Source of the DNA: Solirubrobacterales bacterium
GTDB taxonomy: Bacteria > Actinomycetota > Thermoleophilia > Solirubrobacterales > Solirubrobacteraceae
Assembly (NCBI GenBank): GCA_025963905.1
Contig: JAOPZW010000238.1
Coordinates: 1 to 32,097 of the forward strand
Length of the DNA: 32,097 bases
Direction: 5' to 3'
A program made the translations under genes and the position numbers. The notes beneath the pieces are model-generated. The model made no database searches, was not told the DNA's origin, and worked only from the letters and a program-made list of their open reading frames with translations. Shown here piece by piece: positions 1 through 7,648 of the stretch. Position 1 is the stretch's first letter, and every line of letters starts with the position of its first letter.

Positions 1-143
1 AGCAGGTCGCGCCGCCGGCTGATTCCACGACGGAGCGCCTTCCTCTTGCGGCCGCCGCGCAGCGCATCGGCATAGTCGCGAAGTCCGCATAGTTCGTCTA
101 CGCGCTGCTCGGCGCCGACCACGACAAGGCGACGAGACTGGGC

Positions 144-599
144 TCAGCGCGTGACCCAGGACTCCGGCTCGCGCGCGAGCGTCGCGATGCGCTTCGGGAG
201 GCGCCGGTTGGCGAGATCGGCGAGCGTGACGCCCTCGAGGACCGAACGGATGTTGGTCCGCAGCGCGATCCACACGTCCTGCAACGGCTCAGCAGAGCCG
301 ATGTAGTGAATCGATTCCGGCGACTCACCGCGCACGTCGGCGAGCGGGCCTTCGATCGCGCGCAGCACGTCGGCGACTGAGATCTGGTCGGCGGGCCGTG
401 CAAGGCGGTGCCCGCCCTCGCGGCCCCGCTGGCTGACGACCAGCCGGGCGCGGCGAAGCTCGTGGAAGATCTTCTGAAGGAACTGCACCGGGATGTTCTG
501 TCGCGCGGCGACCACCTCGGCCGTCAGCGACTCGTCACCCGCGGTGGCGAGCTCGACGGCGGCTCGGACCGCGTAATCGGCCTTCGCAGAGATGCGCAC
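144..599 (-). CDS. Rrf2-family transcriptional regulator without Fe-S cysteines
   Basis: A 151-residue protein that opens with the Rrf2 signature (MRISAKADYAVRA) and a winged helix over residues 1-80, including the wing stretch SQRGREGGHRLARP. Length is typical of the family. Members such as IscR, NsrR and RirA bind an Fe-S cluster through three cysteines in the region after the wing; this protein has no cysteine at all. That resembles CymR of Bacillus, a cluster-free Rrf2 repressor of cysteine and sulfur metabolism that works with cysteine synthase. It is divergent from the flavin-reductase operon, and an AT-rich spacer with an inverted repeat lies between them. I infer that it controls the sulfur locus to its right; family assignment is firm, effector and targets are not. 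Confidence 0.88.
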   Translation of the reverse strand: MRISAKADYAVRAAVELATAGDESLTAEVVAARQNIPVQFLQKIFHELRRARLVVSQRGREGGHRLARPADQISVADVLRAIEGPLADVRGESPESIHYIGSAEPLQDVWIALRTNIRSVLEGVTLADLANRRLPKRIATLAREPESWVTR

Positions 600-632
600 A
601 CCGCCATTCTGTCCGATCCGGTGGCGACCCCG

Positions 633-678
633 CTGACCAAGCGGATCTGGATGGTATTATCGAGTAAGTTGATCCAGA
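633..678 (+). promoter_or_regulatory. Candidate promoter and operator between the Rrf2 gene and the flavin reductase operon
   Basis: An AT-rich island in GC-rich DNA. CTGACC (633-638) and TATTAT (655-660) with a 16-base spacer resemble -35 and -10 elements reading rightward. The 7-bp inverted repeat TCTGGAT (646-652) / ATCCAGA (672-678) brackets the -10 box, as expected for a dimeric repressor site. Autoregulation by the Rrf2 protein is an inference. If this promoter is real, transcription starts near 667 and the first gene must begin downstream of the ATG at 651. Confidence 0.4.
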
Positions 679-1169
679 ATAGCCACATCTCTGGGGAGCG
701 TCTCCGCCAAGCGATGAGCCACTTCGCCACGGGTGTCGCTGTGGTGACGTCGCGCGGTGCATCCGGCCAGCCCGTCGGCACCACGGCGAACGCCGTCACA
801 TCGCTATCGCTCGATCCCCCCCTGATCCTCGTCTGCTTCGCGCACGCGAGCCAGACGCTCGCTGCGTTGCGCGATCACGGCGCGTTCGCCGTCAACGTGC
901 TCGGCGCCCAGCACCGCGACGTGTCCTCGGCGTTCGCGCGGCGCGGGTCAGACGGCGCGTGGGACGGCATCGACCACCACGCGGGCCACACAGCGAGTCC
1001 GCGGCTGAGCGACGCGCTAGCCACGCTGGACTGCGCCGTCGAGGAGACGTTCCCGGGCGGCGACCATCAGATCGTCGTGGGCCGCGTGCTCGAGATCGAC
1101 GTCAGCGAGCGGGACCGAGAGCCGTTGCTCTATTACCGCGGCGACTACGCGTCGCTCGGGGCGGGATGA
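651..1169 (+). CDS. Flavin reductase (FMN-binding split barrel, DszD/HpaC-like)
   Basis: About 172 residues. The family core is clear: AMSHFATGVAVVTSR near the N-terminus, TTANAVTSLSLDPPLILV, the FAVNVL strand, and the closing GGDHQIVVGRV and PLLYYRGDY segments. Such enzymes use NAD(P)H to reduce FMN or FAD and hand the free reduced flavin to two-component monooxygenases, which are abundant in this locus. The start is uncertain: the ATG at 651 keeps the usual LRQAM helix, TTG at 669 or ATG at 714 are alternatives, and the reading frame stays open back to 408, overlapping the divergent Rrf2 gene. The stop overlaps the next start (ATGA). Likely the first gene of a three-gene flavin-supply operon. 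Confidence 0.85.
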   Translation: MVLSSKLIQNSHISGERLRQAMSHFATGVAVVTSRGASGQPVGTTANAVTSLSLDPPLILVCFAHASQTLAALRDHGAFAVNVLGAQHRDVSSAFARRGSDGAWDGIDHHAGHTASPRLSDALATLDCAVEETFPGGDHQIVVGRVLEIDVSERDREPLLYYRGDYASLGAG

Positions 1170-2221
1170 ACAGCGTCGACGCCGCCCGCGAGCGCGTCGG
1201 AGACGACGGCGTCGTGCTCGTCGCGGACGAGCACGACGCGACGGTGTTCGTGGCCGCCGCCGCCGATCGCCTGACCCCCGCCACGCTCGAGGAGCTGTCC
1301 GAGCTGGGCGGCGGCAGGGTGATCCTCGCGCTCGAGGCGCAGATCGCCGATCGCCTCCGGCTCGGAGATCCGGGCCAGGAGCCGCTGCGGCGCGCTGCCT
1401 TGCCCTTCGTCGCGCCGATCGACGCCGCGCGCGGAATCCGCGGTGGCTGGTCGGCGACCGACCGCGCCCTCACGATGCGCGTCGCCGCCGCTCCGGAGAC
1501 CGTGCCAGAGGACCTCGCGATCCCGGGCCACGTGCACCCGGTCCGAATCCGACGTGCGGACCTGGCGGCGGGCGGCGGCGCCGCGGAGGCCGCGCTCGAG
1601 CTCGTGGCTGCCGCGGGGCGCCGAGAGGCCGTCGCGCTGTGCGCGATCGTCGATCGCCACGGGGCTCCGGTGCCGCTCAGCACGGCACGCGACGACCCGC
1701 GCCTGCGCGAGCTTCCGCTCGCGTCGACTGCGGCGCTGCGCGCCGCAGTCGAGGCACAGCGCGCCGAGGCACTCGCGGTGAGCTGTGCGCTGCCTGCCCG
1801 GTACGGCGAGTTTCGCGCCGTCGCCCACGCCGGGACAGATAGCGCCGTCACGCTCGCGATGGTGCACGGCGACATCCCGCCAGGCGCGCGCATCCGTGTT
1901 CACGCGCACACCGCGTGCCTCCTCGGCGACACGTTCGGGTCGCTGCTGTGCGACTGCGGCCGCGAGCTCGACCGCGCCCTCGAATCGATCGTCGCCGAGG
2001 GAGCCGGTGTCGTGCTCTACACGAAGCCCACCACCGCGCCGCCGACGCAGTGCGGGCGCGAAGTGTCCGCCGACATCTCGGCAGCGGCCGGCCTGCTGCG
2101 CCACATCGGCGTGCGGGCGCTGCGGCTTCGCGGCGGGACCGCTGGGCTCGGGCCGGCGCTCCGCAACCTGGGACTCGACGTCGAACAGGAGGACGCGGAC
2201 TTCGTCCGCGCGGCGGCATGA
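1166..2221 (+). CDS. Degenerate RibBA-like protein (DHBP synthase-like + GTP cyclohydrolase II-like)
   Basis: 351 residues, start by ATGA overlap with the flavin reductase. The N-terminal half follows 3,4-dihydroxy-2-butanone-4-phosphate synthase: IDAARGIRGGWSATDRALTMR and PGHVHPVRIR are recognisable. However, the acidic catalytic segment (family DDEDRENEGD) is reduced to ADEHDATVF, and the RPGHTEA motif is replaced by a glycine/alanine stretch. The C-terminal half follows GTP cyclohydrolase II. It keeps the zinc-site pattern CLLGDTFGSLLCDCG, but the RQEGRGIGL segment that handles GTP is gone (it reads TKPTTAPPTQCG) and the domain is short. Ordinary riboflavin synthesis therefore looks unlikely. 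It sits between two flavin reductases, so a flavin-related or regulatory role is inferred; true function unknown. Confidence 0.75.
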   Translation: MNSVDAARERVGDDGVVLVADEHDATVFVAAAADRLTPATLEELSELGGGRVILALEAQIADRLRLGDPGQEPLRRAALPFVAPIDAARGIRGGWSATDRALTMRVAAAPETVPEDLAIPGHVHPVRIRRADLAAGGGAAEAALELVAAAGRREAVALCAIVDRHGAPVPLSTARDDPRLRELPLASTAALRAAVEAQRAEALAVSCALPARYGEFRAVAHAGTDSAVTLAMVHGDIPPGARIRVHAHTACLLGDTFGSLLCDCGRELDRALESIVAEGAGVVLYTKPTTAPPTQCGREVSADISAAAGLLRHIGVRALRLRGGTAGLGPALRNLGLDVEQEDADFVRAAA

Positions 2222-2733
2222 GCGAGTACGGACGAGTTCGGATTGTCGCCGTCGTCGGCAACCCGCGCGCGGCCTCGCGCACGCACGGCATCGCGCGCAC
2301 GCTCGCACGCGAGATGGCGGCCGTCCTCGGCGCCGGCGAGCCCGGGGAGGTCGACCTCGCAACGCTCGGGTCGAAGGTGCTCGAGCGCGAGGACCGCGAC
2401 GCGAGGGCGGCGGTCGAGGAAGTGCTCGCCGCCGACGTGCTCGTCGTCGCCAGCCCGACATACAAGGCCACGTACTCCGGGCTGCTGAAGGCCTTCCTCG
2501 ACCGCATCGGCACCGGGGGCCTGCACCGCACACGAGCCGTGCCGGTACTGCTCGGTGGCGCCCCCGACCACCGCCTCGCCGTCGACGTGCACTTCACGCC
2601 CCTGCTGCTCGAGCTCGGCGCGAGCGTCCCGGCGCGCGGGCTGTTCGTGCTCGAGTCCGAGCTCGACGACTTCGATGTCGCCGCGGCGGCCTGGGCACGC
2701 GACGCACGGGCCGCGCTGCTGGCCGCGAGCTGA
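2218..2733 (+). CDS. NADPH-dependent FMN reductase, SsuE/MsuE family
   Basis: 171 residues, start by ATGA overlap. Flavodoxin-like fold: VVGNPRAASRTHGIA is the phosphate-binding loop for FMN, followed by LVVASPTYKATYSGLLKAFLDR, the family hallmark, and by VPVLLGG. SsuE and MsuE reduce FMN for alkanesulfonate and methanesulfonate monooxygenases, made under sulfur limitation in Pseudomonas and E. coli. Having it beside a second, structurally unrelated flavin reductase suggests two reductant sources for the six or so flavin-dependent oxygenase modules downstream. Last gene of the three-gene operon; an 85-base spacer and regulatory island follow. Confidence 0.88.
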   Translation: MSEYGRVRIVAVVGNPRAASRTHGIARTLAREMAAVLGAGEPGEVDLATLGSKVLEREDRDARAAVEEVLAADVLVVASPTYKATYSGLLKAFLDRIGTGGLHRTRAVPVLLGGAPDHRLAVDVHFTPLLLELGASVPARGLFVLESELDDFDVAAAAWARDARAALLAAS

Positions 2734-2801
2734 CGGCGTCCTCGTCGAGGCGGCGAACCCACCGAGGCCGGGGGCCGGCATCGGCGCGCCCCCACTCGAT
2801 C

Positions 2802-2856
2802 CAATTCAATCGCGGGTATAAACCAGACTTTGTTGATCGACTTTGATAACTTGCGG
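2802..2856 (+). promoter_or_regulatory. AT-rich control region upstream of the main sulfur operon
   Basis: Between the FMN reductase stop and the DUF427 gene lies an AT-rich block with GTATAA (2816-2821), a perfect direct repeat GACTTTG at 2826-2832 and 2839-2845 (13-base period), the hexamer TTGATC (2833-2838) and GATAAC (2845-2850). TTGATC also occurs at 669-674 and 21287-21292, at the other two AT-rich gaps of the locus, which suggests a shared activator or repressor site. No confident -35/-10 pair can be chosen. The choice of GTG 2914 as the next start places the whole block in the untranslated leader. Confidence 0.4.
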
Positions 2857-2913
2857 TCCCGGCGCGCCTCGAGGCCCGCCCCAGACCGTCCCACGTCCCC
2901 CGGAGGCGCACCC

Positions 2914-3729
2914 GTGTCCACGTCCCAAGCCCGCGAGAACCGACTGATCCTCAACGGCGACCCCGCCGGCCGAGCCTGGCGCGAGGCGCCCGTGGCCACG
3001 CTGCCGCTCGCCCGCCGGATCCGCAACGTCTTCAACGGCCGCACGATCGCCGACACGACCAGCGCGCTGATCGTCTTCGAGCACGACCACCTGCCGGTCT
3101 ACTACGTGCCGGAGGCCGACATCGACCTCTCCGCGCTCGTGCCCAGCGACAAGACCAGCACGTGCTCGCGCAAGGGACACGCCGGCTACTGGTCGATCGT
3201 CGTCGGCGACCGCACCGCGCCCGACGCGGTCTGGGGCTACGGCGAGCCGATCGAGGGCGCACCGGACCTGCAGGGCTACCGCGCCTTCTACTGGGACGCG
3301 CTGGACCACTGGTACGAGGAGGACGAGGAGGTCTTCGTCCACGCCCGCGACCCGTTCAAGCGCGTCGACGCGCTGCGCAGCTCGCGACACGTGCGCATCG
3401 AGATCGACGGCGTGACCGTCGCCGAGAGCCACCGCCCGACGCTGCTCTTCGAAACCGGCATCGCCACGCGCTACTACCTCCCGCGCGCCGACGTGCGCCT
3501 CGACCTCCTGCGCCCGACCGAGACGGTCACCGCCTGCCCCTACAAGGGCGAGGCCAACTACTACTCGGCGGTGGTCGGCGACCGCACCGTCGACGACATC
3601 GCCTGGACCTACACCATCCCGATCCCGGAGATCCCGAAGATCGAGCAGCTGGTGGCGTTCTTCGACGAGCACGTGGACACCTACGTCGACGGCGAGCTGC
3701 AGCCCCGCCCGCAGAGCCCGTGGTCATGA
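2914..3729 (+). CDS. Tandem DUF427 (NTP_transf_9) protein
   Basis: 271 residues from GTG 2914, chosen because CGGAGG (2901-2906) sits 7 bases upstream; an ATG at 2830 would add an unconserved tail across the regulatory block. There are two DUF427 modules, about residues 28-125 and 150-250. Module 2 keeps the usual TACPYKGEANYYS and IAWTYTIPIPE signatures. In module 1 the CPYKG motif is CSRKG and WTY is WGY, so it has diverged. The DUF427 fold is a small beta-tent and its biochemical role is not established. Its stop overlaps the oxidoreductase start (ATGA), so the two are translationally coupled. A single-module relative lies at 28969-29376. Confidence 0.85.
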   Translation: MSTSQARENRLILNGDPAGRAWREAPVATLPLARRIRNVFNGRTIADTTSALIVFEHDHLPVYYVPEADIDLSALVPSDKTSTCSRKGHAGYWSIVVGDRTAPDAVWGYGEPIEGAPDLQGYRAFYWDALDHWYEEDEEVFVHARDPFKRVDALRSSRHVRIEIDGVTVAESHRPTLLFETGIATRYYLPRADVRLDLLRPTETVTACPYKGEANYYSAVVGDRTVDDIAWTYTIPIPEIPKIEQLVAFFDEHVDTYVDGELQPRPQSPWS

Positions 3730-5999
3730 GCGGGACGCTGATCGAGAGCGTCCCGGACCCGGGCCCCCCGCCGCTCGACGCCGGGCCGCGGTTGGCGGCG
3801 GTCGAGCCGCCCCGCGAGCGCTTCGTCGCGGCTGACCGCGCCCCCCTGATCGCCGGCCTCGCCGCCGACGGCGCCTTCGCGCTGCCGCTCACGGGCGGCG
3901 GGATCGACTGGAGCGCCGCGGTACGGCGCTTGGACGACGTCGCCCGGCGTTCGCCCGACGTGGCGACGGCGCTGGCCGGCAATCTCGCGGCGGCGGCCGC
4001 CATCGTGCGCTTCGGCGAGGCGCCGCAGCGCGCGGCGGTTCGCCGCGGCGACGCGCTGGCGCTCGCCCGCGCCGATGGGACCGGCGCGCCCGCCGAGGTG
4101 GTGGACGGCACGCTCACCGCCTCCGGGCTCCGCGTCGACCACCTGCTGGATCCGAAGGCCTACCTCCTGGTCGCCCAGCGCGAGGACGGGACGCGTGGGG
4201 CCGTGCTGCTCGCCGCCAACGCTCGCGGCGTGCAGTACGACGGCGCCACCCTGGCCGTTGCCGGCACGCCGGTCGGCACGGCCGAGCTGCTGCCGACCTG
4301 GTCCGAGGAGTGGCTGCTCGGGGTCTCCGCCCTGCTCCATGGCGCGATCGCGCTCGGCCTCGCCGGCGGCCTGCTCGACGACGGCGGTGCCTTCGCCCGC
4401 GAGGATGCCACGCCGTGGCCCGGCCGCACGTACGCGAGCCTCATCCACGACCCGCACGTCATCCGTGGCTTCGGACAGCGCCGGGCCCGGCTCGACGCCG
4501 CTCGCACCGTGCTGCAGGAGGCCGTCGCCGCCTTGACCGCTGAACGCGACGACGCGGTGCTCGCCGCGCTGGCCGCCCAGGCCGAGGCCGCCGACGCCAC
4601 CGCGGAGATCGCTGCGACCCTGCCCGAGTTGCTCGGCCCCGCGGGGACCGACCACGCCCCGCTCTGGGTGGCGACGGAGGCCGCGCGCCGTCATACCCTG
4701 CGCGACCCGATCGCCTGGCGCCACTACGCGGTGGGGCAGCACCTGCTCGGTGCGAGCTGGAGCGATCCGGATCGCACGGGCGAGCTGCCCGAAGTGGCGC
4801 CGGCCGACGGATCCGTCCGCCCGATCACGGGCGATGACGAGGCGATCGCGGTCGCGCGGGCCTACGCGGCACACGCGAGCCTCGAGGCCGGCGACCGCGA
4901 CCGGGACCGCCGCCACGCCTTCGCCGAGCTGGACCTGCTGTCGCGCACGGGCCTCCTGGGCATCACCGTGCCGGCGGCCTACGGCGGGCCGGAGGCCGGC
5001 TGGGCGACGGTGGCCGAGGTCGTGCGCATCGTCGGCGCGGCCGACGGCTCGATCAGCCAGATCCTCCAGCCGCACTTCGCCGCGATCGAGGCGATCCACA
5101 CCGCCGGGACCGAGGCGCAACGGCGCTTCTTCTTCCGCCAGGCGCTGGACGGCGCGCGCTTCGGGAGCGCCAACGGCGAGCGCAACACCAAGGCCGCTGG
5201 GGACATCACCACGCGGCTGGTCCCGACGTTGACGGGCACGTATCGCGTCGAGGGCACGAAGTTCTATTGCACGGGGTCGCTGAGCGCGGACTGGGTCGTG
5301 GTCACCGCACGCGACCCCGCGGGCAGCCGCAGCTCCGCGCTCGTGCACCGCGATGCCGAGCACCTCGACCTTGCTGACGACTGGTCGGGCATCGGGCAGC
5401 GGACCACAGCCAGCGGCACGACGCGCCTGGGCGGCGTCGAGGTCCAGGAGCTCCACGTGCTGGCGATGTGGCGCATGGCCGAGGGCGCGCACCTGTCGGG
5501 CGCCAAGGCCAACCTCGTCCACGCCGCCGTCAACATCGGGATCGGCTTCGGCGCGCTGGCCGCCGGGCGCGACTACATCCTCACGCGCTCGCGGCCGTCC
5601 AAGGACCTCGGGCTCGAGTCGGTCATGGAGGATCCGCATCTCGTCCAGCGCTTCGGGCTCCTGCACGGGCGCCTGCGGTCGGCGCACGGCCTTCTGGTCC
5701 GCGCCGCGGAGGCGATCGACGCCGCCGCGGCCGACCCGAGCCCGGACGCGATCTCGGCCGCAACGATCGCGGTCGCCGAGGCGGAGGCCTACGGCGGGGA
5801 CGTCGCGCTGCAGATCGGCAGCGAGGTCTTCGCCCTGGCGGGCGCCGGCGCCAGCCGCAGCGAGGTCGGCCTCGACCGCTTCTGGCGCGACGTGCGCACG
5901 CACACGCTCCACGACCACGCCGTCTGGAAGTACCACCAGATCGGCGACTCGCTGCTCAGCGGCGCGCAGTACTTCGGCAATCGCCGCAACGTCATCTGA
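3726..5999 (+). CDS. Fused tandem acyl-CoA-dehydrogenase-fold protein, C-terminal SfnB/DszC-like monooxygenase
   Basis: 757 residues, start by ATGA overlap. Residues about 365-757 form a full-length SfnB/DszC-type flavoenzyme: ERNTKAAGDITTRL, GTKFYCTGSLSADWVVVTA, DDWSGIGQRTTASGTT, and the C-terminal helix bundle ending HTLHDHAVWKYHQIGDSLLSG. Such enzymes use reduced flavin and O2 and act on organosulfur compounds (dibenzothiophene for DszC; dimethylsulfone pathway for SfnB). Residues about 1-360 are a second, decayed copy: TLTASGLRVDHLLDPKAYLLVAQ aligns with the flavin-binding strand region, and HTLRDPIAWRHYAVGQHLLG parallels the end of module 2. Known SfnB and DszC are single-module, so the fusion is unusual; the N-terminal copy may be structural. 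Confidence 0.85.
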   Translation: MSGTLIESVPDPGPPPLDAGPRLAAVEPPRERFVAADRAPLIAGLAADGAFALPLTGGGIDWSAAVRRLDDVARRSPDVATALAGNLAAAAAIVRFGEAPQRAAVRRGDALALARADGTGAPAEVVDGTLTASGLRVDHLLDPKAYLLVAQREDGTRGAVLLAANARGVQYDGATLAVAGTPVGTAELLPTWSEEWLLGVSALLHGAIALGLAGGLLDDGGAFAREDATPWPGRTYASLIHDPHVIRGFGQRRARLDAARTVLQEAVAALTAERDDAVLAALAAQAEAADATAEIAATLPELLGPAGTDHAPLWVATEAARRHTLRDPIAWRHYAVGQHLLGASWSDPDRTGELPEVAPADGSVRPITGDDEAIAVARAYAAHASLEAGDRDRDRRHAFAELDLLSRTGLLGITVPAAYGGPEAGWATVAEVVRIVGAADGSISQILQPHFAAIEAIHTAGTEAQRRFFFRQALDGARFGSANGERNTKAAGDITTRLVPTLTGTYRVEGTKFYCTGSLSADWVVVTARDPAGSRSSALVHRDAEHLDLADDWSGIGQRTTASGTTRLGGVEVQELHVLAMWRMAEGAHLSGAKANLVHAAVNIGIGFGALAAGRDYILTRSRPSKDLGLESVMEDPHLVQRFGLLHGRLRSAHGLLVRAAEAIDAAAADPSPDAISAATIAVAEAEAYGGDVALQIGSEVFALAGAGASRSEVGLDRFWRDVRTHTLHDHAVWKYHQIGDSLLSGAQYFGNRRNVI

Positions 6000-6039
6000 C
6001 CTTCACCACCCGCCAACCACGAGAAACAAGAACAGGACC

Positions 6040-7644
6040 ATGCACGCACGCAACAGAACGGACTCACGCTTCCCCCGCCGCCGACCGGCGGTGCTGGGCC
6101 TCGTCGGCGTCACCGCCACCCTGGCGCTGGCCGCGTGCGGCTCGACCAGCTCGGGAGGCTCCAACAACAACGATGCCACCGCGGCGTCGGCGACCCCGGT
6201 GGCCGACAAGATCGTCAAGGGCGGCACCCTGACCGTCAGCGGCGTCGACCCCGGCACCGCGGTCGACCCGCTCACCACCGCCAGCCCGGCCGGCACGGGC
6301 ATCGTGGCAGCGGTGGCCGAGCAGCTCACGCGGATCGCCGCCGACGGCAGCGCCCAGCCGGTGCTCGCCGACAAGTGGTCGGTCTCCGGCGACGGCAAGA
6401 CGTGGACCTTCCACGTCCGCCAGGGGGTCACGTTCCAGGACGGGACGCCGCTGACGCCCAAGGACGTCGTGGCGTCCTACGACCGCATCATCGCGCCCAA
6501 GAGCCCGTCGCCTGGCAAGTCCTCGTTCGCCGGGCTGCTCAAGGACGTCATCGCGGCGGCCGACGGCGAGAGCGTCGATTTCCACCTGGCGCGCCCGTTC
6601 TCCGACTTCCCGGCGCTGACCGCCGGCAGCAACACCTACATCCTGCCCGCCGACTACAAGGCCGGCAGCTGGGAGAAGCACCCGGTCGGCACCGGTCCGT
6701 TCGTGGTCAAGCAGTACAGCCGCGGCCAGTCGGTCCACTACGAGGCCAACCCGAGCTACTGGGACAAGGCCCACCTCTATCTCGGCGCGCTGGACTTCAA
6801 GCTGTACAAGGACGCGCAGGCCCGCGTGCTGGCCCTGCAGAGCGGCGAGATCGACTCGCTCATCGGCGAGCCGGTCGAGGCCAGCCTGACCGCGGCGCTC
6901 GACCCGTCGAAGTTCGAGGTGGCGACGGTGCCCAACGCCGGGTTCACGGCCTTCGCCTTGCGTGCCGACCAGGCGCCGTTCGACGACGTCAAGGTGCGGC
7001 AGGCGATCGCGTGGGCCCTGGATCGCGAGGGCATCGTCAAGACGGTCCTCGGCGGCGCCGGAACGCTCGGCAACGACACGGTCTACGGGCCCGTCTACCA
7101 GATCAAGCCGCGGGGCCTGGCACAGCGCCAGCAGGACCCGGCGAAGGTCAAGGAGCTGCTGGGCGGCAAGACCGTGTCCTTCACGATCACCGCCAGCCCG
7201 GCAGACGAGACGCTCGCCACGGTCATCCAGCAGCAGCTCAACCAGGTCGGCGGCTTCAAGGTCAAGATCAAGATCCTGCCGAGCTCGGAGTACTACGCCG
7301 ACGGCAACGACGCTCCGTGGCTCAGCGCTCCGGCGACGCTGACCTACTGGGCCAGCCGCCCATCGCCGTCGCAGTACAACAACTTCCTGTACTTCAAGTC
7401 GTCCGACTGGAACGCCTCGAAGTACTCGAACCCCGAGCTGGAGAAGCTCTCGGCGCAGTACGACGCGACGACCGACCAGGCCAAGCGCCAGGAGCTCGTC
7501 GACCAGATCGCCAAGATCGAATACGACGAGGTTCCGGTGATCGTGCCGGCGTTCGGCAAGAGCAAGACGTTCTCGTCCAAGAAGGTGCACGGCCTGCACC
7601 TGCTGCCGAGCAGCACGCTGTACACCGGCGTCTGGGTGGGCTGA
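6040..7644 (+). CDS. ABC transporter solute-binding lipoprotein, family 5 (DppA/OppA/NikA type)
   Basis: 534 residues. The N-terminus has an arginine-rich n-region (RRRP), a hydrophobic core and the lipobox LAAC, with Cys33 as the lipidation site, so the protein is anchored outside the membrane. The family-5 signatures are present: WTFHVRQGVTFQDGTPLTPKDVVASYDR and VRQAIAWALDREGIVK. Family members bind peptides, nickel, glutathione or other polar organics. The neighbouring permeases and ATPase complete the importer. The surrounding genes suggest an organosulfur substrate, but the binding pocket cannot be read here. It follows the oxidoreductase after 40 bases; AGGA (6034-6037) is a weak ribosome site. 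Confidence 0.92.
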   Translation: MHARNRTDSRFPRRRPAVLGLVGVTATLALAACGSTSSGGSNNNDATAASATPVADKIVKGGTLTVSGVDPGTAVDPLTTASPAGTGIVAAVAEQLTRIAADGSAQPVLADKWSVSGDGKTWTFHVRQGVTFQDGTPLTPKDVVASYDRIIAPKSPSPGKSSFAGLLKDVIAAADGESVDFHLARPFSDFPALTAGSNTYILPADYKAGSWEKHPVGTGPFVVKQYSRGQSVHYEANPSYWDKAHLYLGALDFKLYKDAQARVLALQSGEIDSLIGEPVEASLTAALDPSKFEVATVPNAGFTAFALRADQAPFDDVKVRQAIAWALDREGIVKTVLGGAGTLGNDTVYGPVYQIKPRGLAQRQQDPAKVKELLGGKTVSFTITASPADETLATVIQQQLNQVGGFKVKIKILPSSEYYADGNDAPWLSAPATLTYWASRPSPSQYNNFLYFKSSDWNASKYSNPELEKLSAQYDATTDQAKRQELVDQIAKIEYDEVPVIVPAFGKSKTFSSKKVHGLHLLPSSTLYTGVWVG

Positions 7645-7648
7645 GCGA

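Noticed and set aside
1-143. Possible gene at the left edge
   Set aside because: Only a short minus-strand frame crosses this area, overlapping the Rrf2 gene; no motif or ribosome site supports it.
408-650. Extension of the flavin reductase back to ATG 408
   Set aside because: It would overlap the divergent Rrf2 gene by almost 200 bases and adds 81 residues with no family resemblance.
2830-2913. ATG 2830 as the start of the tandem DUF427 protein
   Set aside because: It lies inside the AT-rich control block, has no ribosome site, and adds 28 residues unlike any DUF427 start; GTG 2914 follows CGGAGG at ideal spacing.
3681-5936. 751-codon open frame on the minus strand opposite the tandem ACAD gene, and similar long antisense frames at 7394-8839, 12292-13809, 13548-15158, 16288-17664 and 17618-19468
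   Set aside because: Shadow frames from strong third-position GC bias; their compositions are R/G/V/D-rich and match no family, whereas the opposite strand encodes clear enzymes.
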